A stretch of DNA of 64,000 bases from Prorocentrum cordatum. Its lineage: Eukaryota; Sar; Dinophyceae; Prorocentrales; Prorocentraceae. The notes below the pieces were generated by a model. That model did no database searches. It worked only from the letters and a program-made list of their open reading frames with translations, and had not been told where the DNA came from. Each line of letters begins with the position of its first letter. Position 1 is the stretch's first letter. This document shows, one piece after another, positions 1-11,379 of this stretch. The stretch spans positions 1-64,000 of the forward strand of contig CAUYUJ010010513.1 in assembly GCA_963575745.1 (NCBI GenBank). Reading direction: 5' to 3'. Made by a program: the position numbers and the translations under genes.

Positions 1-690
1 CCATTGGTGTTCCCAGCACCACTGTCCTCACCACCGCTGTCCCCACTGGTTCCACCACCGCCCCTACTGTCCCCACCAGTGGCCCCACCACTGTCGCACT
101 GTCCCCGCTGTCCCCAGCACTGTTCCCACCACGGTTCCACTCTCCCCACTTCCCCACTGTCTCCACGGCCCCAACCACTGCCCGACTATCCCCACTGTCC
201 CCACTGTCCCACTGACTCCTCCGCTGTCCCACTGAGCTGTCCCACTGTTCCCACCACTGTCCCCACTGTCCCCACCACTGTCCCCACTGTACCTCCGTCC
301 CATTGTCCCACCGCCGTCCTCGCCACCGCCTTCACCACTGTCCCCACCACCATTGTACCCTCCACTGTCCCACTGTTTCCACCTCATTCCCATTGTCCAC
401 ACACCACTGTCCCCACCACCACCGTCACCACCACTGTCCACTGTCCCCCCCTGTTCCCACCATTGTCCCCACCACTGTCCCCACCACTACCGTCCCCACC
501 GCTGTCCCACTGTCCCACTGTCCCCACCACTGTCCCGCTATCCCCTCACCACTGTCCCCACCACTACCGTCCCCACCACTGTCCCACTGTCCCCCCGCTG
601 TCCCCACCACTGTCCCGCTGTCCCCTCACCACTGTCCCCACCAACACCGTCCCCACCACTGTCCGCACCCCCACTCGGTTTTCGAGGGGG
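1..690. repeat. CCACTGTCCC-type minisatellite
   Basis: About 690 bases are a degenerate tandem array of a roughly 12-base C-rich unit (CCACTGTCCCCA and variants). Both strands stay open in several frames only because the unit lacks stops, giving Pro/His/Ser-rich or Gly/Asp/Ser-rich shadow proteins. No gene is supported here. Confidence 0.9.
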
Positions 691-905
691 GGGGGTTCGA
701 ACCGGTAGTGACCCCCCCCGGTTTTCCGGATCCGGAGGGGGGAGGGGAGGGGGAGGGGTTCGAAACGGTAGTGACCCCCCCCCCCCTTTCATATGAGGCA
801 GGCGGGGGGGGGGGGGGGGGGAGGGGTTCGAACGGATAGTGACCCCCCAACGGTTATTCAGGAGGGGGGGGGGGGGGGAGGGGTTCGAACCGGTAGTGGC
901 CCCTC
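690..905. repeat. Four-unit G/C-rich tandem repeat with TTCGAA core
   Basis: Four degenerate units of about 57-68 bases are recognised by GGGGTTCGAAnCGGTAGTGAC followed by poly-C and poly-G. The TTCGAA cores lie at about 696, 759, 827 and 884. The GGTTCGAAcC core resembles a tRNA B box, but no acceptor stem or A box is visible, so it is not called a tRNA. Confidence 0.75.
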
Positions 906-1067
906 CCGGTTTTCCGCCAGCAGCGGTAGAACACGCTCTTTCCAATCTCTAGGCCTGCGAAAGAACAGGGCCGGTGAGAAGAGCCCGCACTCCGTGCAGG
1001 ACCTGGGCAGCCCCCTCGGCGGCCGCCCCTGCAGCACAAAACTCCCGCCAAACGCGGACCAGCCTGA

Positions 1068-1875
1068 CGCGGAGGGGGAGGAGGGGGAGGAGGAGGAGGA
1101 GGAGGAGGAGGAGGAGGAGGAGGAGGAGGAGGAGGAGGAGGAGGAGGAGGAGGAGGAGGAGGAGGAGGAAGGAGGAGGAGCGAGGAAGAGATGACGGAGG
1201 CGGAGGAGGAGGAGGAGTAGGAGGCGGATGAGGAGGAGGACGGAGGAGCGAGAAGGAGGAGGCAGGAGGAGGAGGAGGAGGAGAGGGAGGAGTGAGGAGG
1301 TAGGAGGAGGAGGAGGAAGATGAAGGGGAGGAGGAGGAGCGGATGAGGAGGAGGCGAGCGGAGGAGGAGGAGGAGGGGAAGAGTGAAGGAGGAGGAGGAG
1401 GAGGATGAGGAGGATGAGATGAGGATGAGGATGAGGATATGAGGATGAGGAGGAGGAGGAGGAGGAGGAGGAGGAGGAGGAGGAGGAGGAGAGGGAGGAG
1501 GAGGAGGAGAGAGGAGGAGGAGGAGGGAGGAGGAGGAGGAGGAGGAAGGATGAAGGAGGAGGGAGGGGAGGAGGAGGCGGAGGTAGGAGGAGGAGGAGGA
1601 GGGAGAGGAGGAGGAGGAGTAGGAGAGGGAGGAGGAGGAGGAGGGAGGAGGAGGAAGAGATGAAGGAGGAGGAGGAGGAGGAGGCGGAGGAGGAGGAGGC
1701 GGCGGAGGAGGAGGAGGAGGAAGAGATGAAGGAGGAGGAGGAGGAGGATGAGGAGGATGAGGATGAGGATGAGGATGAGGATGAGGATGAGGATGAGGAG
1801 GAGGAGGAGGAGGAGGAGGAGGAGGAGGAGGAGGGGGGAGCAGGAGGAGGAGGAGGGGGAGGAGGAAAAGGAGAG
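1068..1875. repeat. Long (GGA)n/(GAG)n tract with (GAT) patches
   Basis: This is about 800 bases of almost pure purine on the plus strand. Perfect GGA runs are interspersed with GGAT and CGGAGG variants, and a (GATGAG)n patch sits near 1748-1800. It encodes poly-Glu, poly-Arg, poly-Ser or poly-Leu in every frame and is not coding. The short stretch before it (906-1067) shows nothing recognisable. Confidence 0.95.
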
Positions 1876-1879
1876 AGGC

Positions 1880-2493
1880 GGAGGAGGGAAGGAGTGGGCT
1901 GCGTGCTGGCCAAAGCTAGCGGGCTGGAAGCAGTGCCCACGTGTATATACACGGACATGCATACATTCATGCATGCAGAGCTGCTTTCTTGTGCTTACAG
2001 GTGTGAGCACTGCAGCATACACGGGATGCATCGCATAGCTTGCACAACAAAGCTTTCATACCACATAGACTGCACCACGCGGGTTGCACCACATATTTTG
2101 AAACACATGGTTCGAAGTCCCAGAGGATTGTACGCCATCGATTGCACAACATAGTTTGCATCACGTAGCTTACACTACAGATATGCCACCTCATACCTTA
2201 CACCAAGCCGTCCGCGGGTGACTCCAAGACCCGTCTCGCAACGCGCAGCTAGAAGGAAACAAAACAACTTGCGTTCGGAAACAGTGACGCGCGGGAACCT
2301 CTTGAGGGTCCCGGGGCGCAGCGGTCCTACACGAGACAACCAAGGAACCAACGAGCTGCCAAGCCGTCCTCTCCCCTGCGATTCACTTGCGGCCCAACCT
2401 GGCGCAGCGAGCGGTGCAGGCGAAGGACAGACTCTGCGCTCGGAAATAGAACGCGGGCGTGCGAACCGCACTGCCCATGTGAAACGAAGTTCG
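1880..2493. other. Intergenic stretch, no gene recognised
   Basis: This is mixed-composition sequence. Between about 2029 and 2190 a degenerate motif of the type TTGCACAACATAG recurs several times, with a CATGCATA-rich patch just before it (1955-1978). Open frames on both strands have no recognisable domain. Confidence 0.5.
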
Positions 2494-3018
2494 GGCGGGC
2501 GCTCATTCGGGAGCGGCCAAGAGGGGGGTGTCCAAGAGGGGGGGGGGGGGGGGCGCAAATCATGACCGGCGGCATGTGCGCGGCCCAGCGGGGAGGCCAG
2601 GGACGTAATGAAACAAGCAGAGGCATGGCCCACGCCATGATATCCACCCCCCCTAGTTATCACCCCCCCCTTTGCCGCCCCCGACTCATGGGGGGTGAAC
2701 CCAATTGGGGGGGGAGAAGAGGGCCGTCAAGGGGCCCCTTCGGGCCCCCGGGCCCCCGCGGGCTCCCGAAGGGGCCCTCCTACAAGGCCCCATTTCGGGC
2801 CCTGCTCTCCCATGCCCAGACATCCGACGTCTCGATTTTGTTCGAGACACGGGCCCCCGACCTCCCGACCACTTCCCCAGGGCCGGTTTTCGCCCCGAGG
2901 CGTTTCGTTGACGGTCCCGAGGGCCCCGAGAGGCCGAAGACGATGAAGAACCTCCGTCTCGATATTTTCGAGACGCCCGATGTCTGGGTGTGGGTCGCCC
3001 CCCAATGAGCGCCCGCCC
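2494..3018. repeat. Nested inverted repeats (fold-back block)
   Basis: The outermost 15-base arms match perfectly as inverted copies: GGGCGGGCGCTCATT at 2494-2508 and its complement at 3004-3018. Inside lies a G/C palindrome at 2731-2777 (GGGGCCCCTTCGGG against CCCGAAGGGGCCC). A further inverted pair occupies 2814-2849 and 2956-2989, with a CCCAGACATC and GTCTCGA core in each arm. Poly-G runs lie at 2537-2552 and 2705-2713. The inner pair alone has the size (about 177 bases) of a MITE. Confidence 0.6.
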
Positions 3019-3205
3019 AAGAATTGTTCAGAAAGCGGGGACTACCGCATCCGGCAGCAGGTGGGGCCGCCAGAAAGCCGGCACCGAGCGCAGCATCTAC
3101 AGGCCGCAAGGGGCCGACGCGATCGCGGGCGGGCAGGGCCCTGCAGGGGTCTGCGCCGCCGCGCTCCCGCGTAAGCGCCATCCTCCGCCCGCGCCGGCGG
3201 GGTAC

Positions 3206-3582
3206 GGCAAAACGAGGAGCAGGAGGAGGAGGAGGAGGACGAAGAGGAGGAGGGCGAGGAGGAGGAGGAGGAGGAGGAGGAGGAGGACGAGGAGGAGGAG
3301 GAGGAAGAGGAGGAGGAGGAGGAACTGGAGGAGGAGGAGGAGGAGGTGGAGGGGGAGGAGGAGGAGGAGGAGGAGGAGGAGGAGGAGGAGGAGGAGGGAG
3401 GAGAGGAGGAGAGGAGGAGGAGGCGGACGAGGGGGGGGAGGAGGAGGTAGGAGGAGGAGAGGGGAGGAGGAGGAGGAGGAGGAGGAGAAAGGAGGAGGAG
3501 GAGGAGGAGGAGGAGGAGGAGGACGAGGAGGACGAGGAGGACGAGGACGAGGACGAGGAGGAGGAGGAGGAGGAGGATCGAC
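3206..3582. repeat. (GGA)n tract with GAC interruptions
   Basis: About 375 bases of GGA repeats with GAC and GGGG variants. The upstream 3020-3205 is GC-rich and has open minus-strand frames, but nothing recognisable. No gene is supported. Confidence 0.95.
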
Positions 3583-3867
3583 CAACCAGGACGCTAAAGT
3601 CCTTCCACCACCCAAGATGTTTTTCTTCGGGGGGGGGCGTAGGACACAAGTGCACACATCAATGGAGACACACTCATTGCAGCACACCTTCCGGCTGGAA
3701 TCTGCAGCCGAAGTAGCTACAACCACCCTAGGAAAGTTAATGAGGTTTGCCTCTTCAGGTCGTGTTGGGGGTCCTCATGGGGCTGTCCTGGGGCGTCTTA
3801 CGGGCCTGTCTGGCCATCTTGAAGCCATCGCGGGCCGTCTTGGAGCGCTCTAGAGTAGCATAAACCG

Positions 3868-4300
3868 TTGGAGCATCGGATACCACTGGCGTCCAGCGGG
3901 GCCACTCTGCACGGCTGGAACGATGTGTGGTCGGCAGCCGTCCCTGGGGATGGCAGGGGCGCCTCAGGAGGCGTGGCAGCGCTGGTGCGCAGTGGACTTG
4001 GTCTCCGTCCTTCGTCTTCTGGTCACGAGTTTTTGCGAGCTCGAGCTGTTGCAAGAACAGTTGACTACCGGCGGCGACCCTGTGTGGCCTGGTGGCCCGG
4101 AAGGGTCGTGGTGGGCCTGTTGGCCGTTTACAGCACCGTGTGCTGCCACCATTCCTCTCGCCCGGTAAAGAAGGCGGAGGAAGTCCCTGACGGTGCTAGC
4201 TTTAGTGGACGCACCGCACAGGCAGTTCATGAGTGTAGTGCTGGCCGCGCTGAACAGCACATCGCTGTCCGAGTCCGTCTTGTCCTGCTCACCCGTCCTG
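3868..4300 (+). pseudogene. Decayed LINE endonuclease (EEP-fold) fragment
   Basis: The plus-strand frame from 3868 reads GRGASGGVAALVRSGLGLRP, then GHEFLRARAVARTVDY and VVVGLLAVYS. This order matches the central part of apurinic-like endonuclease (exonuclease-endonuclease-phosphatase) domains of dinoflagellate LINE ORF2 proteins as I know them: a GG-V-VLV-G segment, then R-V-A-R, then a hydrophobic strand ending in Y. In an intact element the domain would nick target DNA for target-primed reverse transcription. The catalytic E, GDFN and SDH motifs are not seen, and the frame runs into a (GGA)n tract at 4415. The fragment is therefore partial and probably dead. The family assignment rests on pattern recognition of a short stretch. 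Confidence 0.35.
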
Positions 4301-4414
4301 GTGATCTCGGCGCATGTCCACGATTGCAGGGGCCTGTCGGACCGAAATGCTTCCCTGCTGGCCTCGTGTGCCCCCCACGGAGGGCAGTACGCTCTTTGCT
4401 GAGGGGCGGGGAGG

Positions 4415-4910
4415 AGGAGGAAGAGGAAAAATGATGAGGAGGAGGAGGAGGAGGAGGAGGAGGAGGAGGAGGAGGGGGCGGTTTCGACTTCATGAGCCTG
4501 AGCTTGTAGCCTCCTCGGGGCCTCTGGGCCACCACAAGAGTTCAGATCCGCACGCCTGCCACTGGTGTGAGCACACCTGTCGCTGGACGGCGGACCTCGG
4601 AGACCTCGAGATGCTTTCCCTGCCAGTTGCTCCGTGTCCTGAAAAGTCGCGTCTGTTTCCTCCTCCTCCTCCTCCTCCTCCTGATCTCCTCCTCCTCTTC
4701 CTCCACCTCCTCCTCCTCACGCGCCCCATTCCCCTCCTCCTCCTCCTCCTCCTCCTCCACGCTTCTTCTTCTTAGTATTATTATTATCCGTCTTATTATT
4801 ATTGCTATTACTATTATCATTATTATTATTAGTAGTAGTAGTATTATTAGTATTATTAGTAGTATTATTAGTATTATTGTTATTGTTATTATGCTTATTA
4901 TTCTTCTTCT
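4415..4910. repeat. Microsatellite cluster: (GGA)n, (CTC)n, (ATT)n
   Basis: There are three arrays: GGA at about 4430-4480, CTC/CCT at about 4660-4765, and an (ATT)n/(AGT)n array at about 4773-4905. The last is the only AT-rich trinucleotide run in this part of the window. About 175 bases of ordinary sequence separate the first two. Confidence 0.9.
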
Positions 4911-5207
4911 TCCCGAGCTGACGCCAATCGGCCTTGATGGCATTCGGTCTTTCTCGCGCCGTTGTAGGGGAATACGTCTGTGGTGACTGACGGGTTCCAC
5001 ACGAGAGATGTCCATATGTTGAGCGACTGGTCGTGACCTGAATTGATCCACACTTCTTGGTTGATGGAGCGCACGGCGTTGGGTCCAGCTCGCGATTCTT
5101 CTGGTGTCGCTCATTCCTGAGCCGTCGTCTGGTTTCCGCCCATAGCTCTCTGAGAACTAAGAGATCCTCCGATGTAGAAGCCAGCACCACAGGGTGGCCC
5201 CATGGGC

Positions 5208-5375
5208 TCCTTTCTTGGAGGCCTGGAAGTGGGCACCAACACCAAGACAAGGGGGCTGCCTCCACAGGGGGTAGATGATCCTGGATTTCGGTGTTAGTGG
5301 TAATATTTCGGTCACCTAGGAAGCCAAAAAACTACCACCATCCCCGAGATCGGGATCTTCTTCCCTCGGTGGAGG
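5208..5375 (+). repeat. Dispersed repeat, forward copy
   Basis: This stretch carries GGGCACCAACACCAA, then GGATTTCGGTGTTAGTGG, then CCCGAGATCGGGATC in that order. The same ordered blocks recur in inverted orientation near 6298-6480. It is not recognised as any named element. Confidence 0.55.
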
Positions 5376-6297
5376 AACACCGTCGATATTGGTGTTGTCA
5401 ACCTCTAGGCCTGCGACTCTCGGCTTCTGGCAGGACACCTCAAAAAGTTCCTGTGAGCCGGCGACGTGTCCCAGAAGGCCTTCCCTACGGTTTCCCAAAG
5501 TGCTTGCCGTCAGGCTTTCCAGAGGCGTCTTTACAGAGCTTCCAGAGCTCCTTCGAAGGACCTTCCAGAAGCTTCTGTCCCCTTGCTACCCGGGTTCTGG
5601 ACACCACAAATGGTGTCGCTCATTCCTAAGCCGTCAACTGGTTTCCAGCCCATCAGCAATGTTTGTGCTGTGTCTCGGGCCTACAGCTGTCTCCGCCGAC
5701 CATTGGCCCAGAAATGGGATGCTTCTTTCGATCGGTCCTGTGGCACTGCATGAGGGAATCAAAAGGCACTGACATCGCTACTCCCTGGACCTCTCCTGGG
5801 GTTCCCTCTGACCAGAACTCCGAGCCGAATCCAGCGGTGGCGACGAGGGCGTCCCAGGAGGCCCAAAAACAACAAAAACTGGCAGAGGGTAGCGGCATGG
5901 GTCGAGTAGAGCTGGGGGGTCAGGTCTGCAGAACATCCCAAACGGACGTCAAGGGGCGTAACCAACCTGTTCGGTCAAGCTGAAATTGATCAACCACACC
6001 TGGCGTCAAGCCAAAACTTTGAACATGAGCGAATGCTTGTCGAGCGTTGCCAGAACTGGGTTTAGTGAAACCTGGCTTAGTGATGTGTACTGGGGAACGC
6101 CCCCCCCGCCCCGCTCCACTAACCGGAACTGCCGTCACCCGAAAAACACCAGCTGCGGCAGACCTCGTTTATTGATTCTGGCCAATTTAGGGGCTCCAGG
6201 GCCCTACCACTAACCGAGTCCCCTTACCTGGGGTCTTGGCCATACCCGAGCTCGGACGTTGCACATCTTCGCCGGCTGAACCGGCGAGGCGCCTGAC

Positions 6298-6480
6298 CAC
6301 CTTGACGTCGAGGGGAGATGATTCCGATCTCGGTGATGGTCGTAATATTCTGGCATCCCAGGCGTTCGAAATATTGCCACCAACACCGAAATCTATGATC
6401 ATACTCCCCGGTGGGCTCACCCACCTGTTTTGGTGTTGGTGCCCATTTCGAAGCCTCCAAAAGTCGGGCACCTCCAGCTC
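6298..6480 (-). repeat. Dispersed repeat, inverted copy
   Basis: This is the reverse-complement partner of 5208-5375. On the minus strand it reads GGGCACCAACACCAAAACAG, then ATTTCGGTGTTGGTGG, then ACCGAGATCGGAATC. The two copies are about 900 bases apart in opposite orientation. Confidence 0.55.
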
Positions 6481-6811
6481 TTGTGGGTTTTCAGCTGCTA
6501 GGTACGTCGGGTCTTCGGTTCAGCGTCAGGCGCACCGCTCTCGGAATCCAGGCGGCTCAATTGTGTCGCCCATAATGTATCGCTGTTGCTGCAGATTGGT
6601 GTGCTCGTTGAATCACGGTTGCGGTGTATTGGCGCGCTCGTGGCGAACGAGAAGTAGGAAGAGCAGGAGGGGGACAAGAGGAACAGGAGGCCTCTCGATA
6701 GCTTCTCGGGGCATGCGTGGGACCAGACCAAGTCGCAAACAAGACGTCCCTTTGGGAAGCTCATGAAGGTATCTTAGGACTACAGGGCGATCTTTCGGGA
6801 AGGGCCGACAT

Positions 6812-7708
6812 ATGAGTTTAGATTCCCCCTCTTGGGGCCTCCAGGGCCTTCTTGGGAGACCTCTTGGCTCTTGGGCCATCTTGAAGACCGCTTGGGCTGT
6901 CTTCGGGCCATCTTGGGAGCCTATTGGGCTGTTCCCGAGGCAACAAACCATTGTAAATACCGCAAGATCCGCGTCCATAAACCCTCGGAAAGTTCACCAG
7001 ATTCGCATTGCCGAGACCGAGAGCGCTACAAGGCGCCCGAAGATGGTTCCAAGGCGGCCCAAGGGGGCCCCAAGAGGCCCCAAGAGCGCTCCAAGAGGCA
7101 TCCCGAGAGAGCCCCGAGAGGCCAGAATCGTCGATGCCACAAAGGTTTTTGAGAGATTGTGCGGACTTCTCGCATGTTCGGCTCTCCGACGCTCCAAGAC
7201 GGCTGAAGAAGCTCCCAAGACCGCCCCAAGACAGCCCAAGACGCCCCAAGACCGAGGAGGAGGAGGAGGAGGAGGAGGAGGAGGAGGAGGAGGAGGGCGG
7301 CGGAGGAGGAGGAGGAGGCCCAAGAGGCAGGCGCCCCAGACGCGCCCAGGAGGCCTCCCCAAGGGGCCCAAAAGATACCCCACGAGGCCCCCGAGAGGCC
7401 ACAGAGAGGCGCCCCAACGGCCACCAAGATGCCCCGAGAGGCTCCCCACGAAGGTCGAAGGTCGCAGGTCGAAGGCCGGCGTGCGCCGGAGCGCGCCCTG
7501 CTCGGGCTGCCGGAACGCTGCTTCTCACACGTTCTCTCAATCCCAACTTCTTAACTGCTGATGACGTCGTCGGTCCAACGTATATACACCCCACGACACC
7601 CCACGACACCCCACGTCCCCGAGAGGCTCCCCACGACACCCCAACATATATACACGGGGCCTCAGGCCCACAACCCAGGCACGGTGGCGGGATGGGCCGA
7701 AGGCCACT
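6812..7708. repeat. Degenerate AAGAYGGCC minisatellite with (GGA)n and tandem GACACCCC
   Basis: The stretch is built from the 12-base theme AAGACGGCCCAA / AAGAGGCCCCAA. The opposite orientation, CTTGGGGCCTCC, occurs at 6830-6920. A (GGA)n run sits at 7252-7320 and a short CACGACACCC tandem at about 7590-7650. Long Leu/Gly/Ala-rich minus frames here are repeat artefacts. Confidence 0.8.
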
Positions 7709-8426
7709 AGGATCCGCCGCCCCCTTCTGCTTCAGCAAAGGGGTGCCCGGCGTGCCGGATCCTATCGGTTTTGGTTTTGGTTCTTTTTCCAATCCAAAAG
7801 AACTCTCCTCGTGGGTTTCGGCCCATCCCGCTGGGGTCCCGGGATTTTTTCCACGGACCTCGCTTCCCCAATGTTCTGCCCCAGACGGCTCCAAGATGGC
7901 CTCCAAGATGGCCAAGATGGCCCAAGATGGCCTGCAAGATGGTCCAAGATGGCCTCCAAGTCCGCCCAAGATGGTCCAAGGCGGCCTCCAAGACGGCCCA
8001 AGAGAGTCCAAGAGGACCCCAGACGGGCCAACAGGCCCCCCAGAGGCCTCCCAGACGGCCCAAGAGGCCTCCAAGAGGTCCTCCAGGAGGGCCCGAAGAA
8101 GGGCCCAGGAGGGCCTCCAGGAAGGCCAGAAGAGGCCAAAAACATTGATGTTCCTAAGGTTTTTGACGGATTTTGACATTTCCTTCTTTTCGGCCTTCCG
8201 ACGGCCCGAGACGGCCCAAGAGCCCCCAAAGATCGCCGAAAGATCGCCCAAGGACCTCCAAGACGGCCAAGATGACATTCCAGATGCCCACGTGTTCCCC
8301 GAAGGCTTTCCAAACCGATTCGGGGAGCACATGGTCCGATGGCTTGGCAGGTCTGGCCTCAACGTTCGGCCACATAGGCGCTTCCACAAAGGCAGGGGGC
8401 GGCGGTGATTCGCCGTAGGCGTCTTA
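7709..8426. repeat. Large repeat block, copy 1
   Basis: The block begins GATCCGCCGCCCCCT, continues with GGGTGCCCGGCGTGCCGGAT and GGTTTTGGTTTTGG, and then becomes the AAGATGGCCTCC minisatellite. It ends with CCGAAGGCTTTCC...GGCCACATAGGCGCTTCC and AGGGGGCGGCGGTGATTCGCCGTAGGCG. Three further copies follow head to tail. The end of one block and the start of the next form a hairpin (GGGGGCGGC against GCCGCCCCC). Confidence 0.85.
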
Positions 8427-9467
8427 GATCAGCCGCCCCCTGTTGACTCATCACAGGGGTGCCTGGCGTGCCAAACTATATGGGTTTTGGTTTTGGTTTT
8501 TTGTTCAACGGAACTCCCCCTGGGGCTTCGGCCCGCCCCGCTGGCTACCCGGAAGGCGCTGAATTCCCCAATTTCCTGCCCAAGAAACGGCCGTTTCGCT
8601 CGGGACATCCTCAACAAATCGCGAAGATGGCCCAAGATGGCCTCTAAGTCTGCCCAAGATGGTCCAAGACAGCCTCCAAGACGGCCCAAAAGAGTCCAAG
8701 ACAGCCCAAGACGGCCCAAGAGGCCCCCCAGAGGCCTCCCAGACGGCCCAAGAGGCCTCCATGAGGTCCTCCAGGAGGGCCCGAAGAGGCCAAAATCATT
8801 GATTTTCCTTCTGTTTTTGAAGGATTGTGGCATTTGCTTCTTCTCGGCATTCCGACGGCTCAAGACGGCCCAAGAGGCCCCCAAGATCGCCCAAGAGGCC
8901 CCCAAGAGGGCCCCATGACGGCCCAAGCGGCCTCCAAGATGGCCCCAAGAGAGCCCCAAGACGGCCCAAGAGGCCTCCAACACGCCCAAGATGGCCTCCA
9001 AGACGCCCAAGATGGCCTCCAAAACGGCCCCGAAGCGCCCCAAGAGGGCCCCCCGTTGGCCCAGAAAGGCCCCCAAGACGGCTCCCGACGGCGTCAGACG
9101 TGCCAGGAACCCACCAAGATGGCCAAAGTTGGCTCGAAGCTGGCCCAAGACGGCCCAAGAGGCTCCCAAGAGGGCCTCCAGGAAGGCCAGAAGAGGCCAA
9201 AAACATTGATTTTCCTAAGGTTTTTCACTGATTTTGACATTTCCCTCTTTTCGGCCTTGCGACGGCCCGAGACGGCCCAAGAGTCCCCAAAGATCGCCGA
9301 AAGATCGCCCAAGAGGCCTCCAAGACGGCCAAGATGACCTTCAAGATGCCCACGTGTTCCCCGAAGGCTTTCTGGTCCGATGGCTTGGCAGGCCTGGCCT
9401 CGACGTTCGGCCACATAGGCGCTTCCAAAAAGGCAGAGGGCGGCGGTGATTCGCCGTAGGCGTACTA
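8427..9467. repeat. Large repeat block, copy 2
   Basis: Same order of landmarks as the block at 7709-8426: GCCGCCCCCTG start, GGTTTTGG-rich patch, 12-base minisatellite, and the GGCCACATAGGCGCTTCC / GGCGGCGGTGATTCGCCG end. It is longer (about 1041 bases) because of extra minisatellite units. An internal TTCTTCTCGGCATTCCGACGG recurs inside copies 2-4. Confidence 0.85.
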
Positions 9468-10591
9468 GATCCGCCGCCCCCTGTCGATTCATCGCAAGGG
9501 TGCCTGGCGTGCTGGATCCTTTCGGCTTTGGTTTTGCTCCTTTTTCCAAAGAACTCCCCCTGGCGAGTCGGCCCGTCCTGCCAGGGTCCCGGGAGGCTCT
9601 TCCAGGAGCGCAAACTCCACGAACAATCCTCCCTGAAACGGCCGTTTCGCTCGGGACATCCTCAACAAATCGCGAAGATGGCCCAAGATGGCCTCCAAGT
9701 CCGCCCAAGATGGTCCAAGGCGGCCTCCAAGACGGCCCAAGAGAGTCCAAGACGGCCCAAGAGGCCCCCCAGAGGCCTCCCAGACGGCCCAAGAGGCCTC
9801 CAAGAGGTCCTCCAGGAGGGCCCGAAGAGGCCGAAATCATTGATTTGTCTTAGGTTTTTGAAGGATTTCGGAACTTGCTTCTTCTCAGCATTCCGACGGC
9901 TCAAGACGGCCCAAGAGGCACCCAAGATCGCCGAAGAGGCCCCCAAGAGGGCCCCATGACGGCCCAATTGGCCTCCAATACGGCCCCAAGAAGACCCCAA
10001 GACGGCCCAAGAGGCCTCCAACACGCCCAACCAAGATGGCCTCCAAGACGCCCAAGATGGCCTCCAAGACGGCCCCGAAGCGCCCATGGGTTTTTGAAGG
10101 AGCTTGGCATTTGCTTCTTTTCGGCCTTCCGACGGCCCGAGGCGGCCCAAGAGCCCCCAAAGATCGCCGAAAAGATCGCCCAAGATCAAGAAGGCCCCAA
10201 GACGGCCCACGAGGCCCCGTAAGACGCCCAAGAATAGCATCCAAGACGGCCAGGCCAAGATGGCCTTCAAGATGCCTCCAAGACGCCCAGCTAAGGTGGC
10301 CCGAAGATGCACACAAGACTGCCCCAGATGGCCGCTAGATGGCCTAAGACTGCCCAAACGGACCGCACCTCCAAGACAGCCCAAGAGCCCTCCAAGACGT
10401 CCTCCAGGAAACCCGAAAGCTGGGAAACCACCTGGTCCGACAGCATGCCCGACTCCATGTTCCCCGAAAGCTTTCGAAACCCACTCGGGGAACGCGTGGC
10501 CCGATAGCTTGGCCAAGCTCACATCCAACTTTCGGCCACGGAGGCGCTTCCAAAAAGGCAGGGGGCGGCGGTATTCGCCGTAGGAGTCTTT
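9468..10591. repeat. Large repeat block, copy 3
   Basis: Third head-to-tail copy (about 1124 bases), with the same GATCCGCCGCCCCCTG start and GGGGGCGGCGG end. Differences from copy 2 are mainly minisatellite unit number. Confidence 0.85.
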
Positions 10592-11160
10592 GGTCCGCCG
10601 CCCCCTTGTGGTTCGGCCACAGGGGAGCACGGCGTGCTAGATTTTTCCTGTTTTGGTTTGGATTCTGTTTCAAAGAAAACTCCCCCTGGGGCGTCGGCCC
10701 GTCCAGCGGGCCACCCGAAAGGACCAGAAAACCAGAAACAATCCTCCAAGACGGCCCAAGATGGCCTCCAAGAAAGCCAAGATAGCCTCAAGGTTCGCCC
10801 AAGATGGTCCAAGATGGCCTCCAAGTTCGCCCAAGATGATCCAAGATGGCCTCCAAGACGGCCCAAGAGAGCTCAAAGTGCCTCCAAGTCCGCCCGAGAA
10901 GCCTCAAAAACGGTCCAAGAGGGTCCAAGAGGCCCCCGAGAGGCCCCAAGACGGCGCAAGAGGCCTCCAAGAGGGCCTCCAGAAGGCCCGAACAGGCCAA
11001 CATGTTTCATTTTCCGTAGGTTTTGGAAGGACTAGGGCATTTGCTTCTTGTTGGCCTTCCGACGGCTCAAGACGGCCCAAGAGACCCCAAAGATCGCCCC
11101 AAGATCGCCCAGATGGCCCCAGAACGGCCCAACAGGCCCCCAAGACCGCCCCAGGTGGCT
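10592..11160. repeat. Large repeat block, truncated copy 4
   Basis: It starts GGTCCGCCGCCCCCTTG and keeps the GGTTTGGATTC patch and the minisatellite. It stops at a (CTC)n array before the usual 3' landmark, so the copy is incomplete. Confidence 0.8.
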
Positions 11161-11166
11161 CCCAAG

Positions 11167-11262
11167 ACGGCCCTCCTCCTCCTCCTCCTCCTCCTCCTCC
11201 TCCTCCTCCTCCTCCTCCTCCGTCTCCTCCGCCTCCTCGTCCCCGTCCTCCTCCTTCCTGAA
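11167..11262. repeat. (CTC)n microsatellite
   Basis: About 95 bases of CTC/TCC repeats on the plus strand, bounding the repeat domain on one side and the 3' flank of the minus-strand FVSHSW gene on the other. Confidence 0.95.
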
Positions 11263-11379
11263 CCACTGCAGAACTCTGGGAGCCTCCGGGGGAGGTCGAG
11301 ATTATCTCGTGGGGCAGCTGCACACGCAACCAGCTGCGATCCGCGGAATGCGTCGGCGGCTCGGTCGCCCGGGCCGCAC

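Larger units (their letters stand above)
4911..6811. other. Intergenic stretch with a local duplication, no gene recognised
   Basis: A direct repeat with the core GTGTCGCTCATTCCT occurs at about 5102-5143 and 5607-5651, followed in both by GCCGTC and CTGGTTTCC. A minus-strand open frame (5265 to about 4900) has ordinary composition before it enters the (ATT)n array, but I recognise no domain in it. Short open frames at 5290-6210 likewise show nothing. Confidence 0.4.

Noticed and set aside
690-905. tRNA gene suggested by GGTTCGAAcC (B-box-like)
   Set aside because: The motif repeats in tandem without A box, anticodon arm or acceptor stem.
858-2031. Very long Ser/Leu/Pro-rich minus frames and Glu/Arg-rich plus frames
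   Set aside because: They are (GGA)n read in all frames; the same applies at 3206-3582, 13313-13442, 36534-36765 and other GGA/CTC arrays.
6818-8389. 523-codon minus frame rich in Leu, Gly, Trp and Ser
   Set aside because: It coincides with the 12-base AAGAYGGCC minisatellite, which has no stop in this frame; the flanks have no domain.
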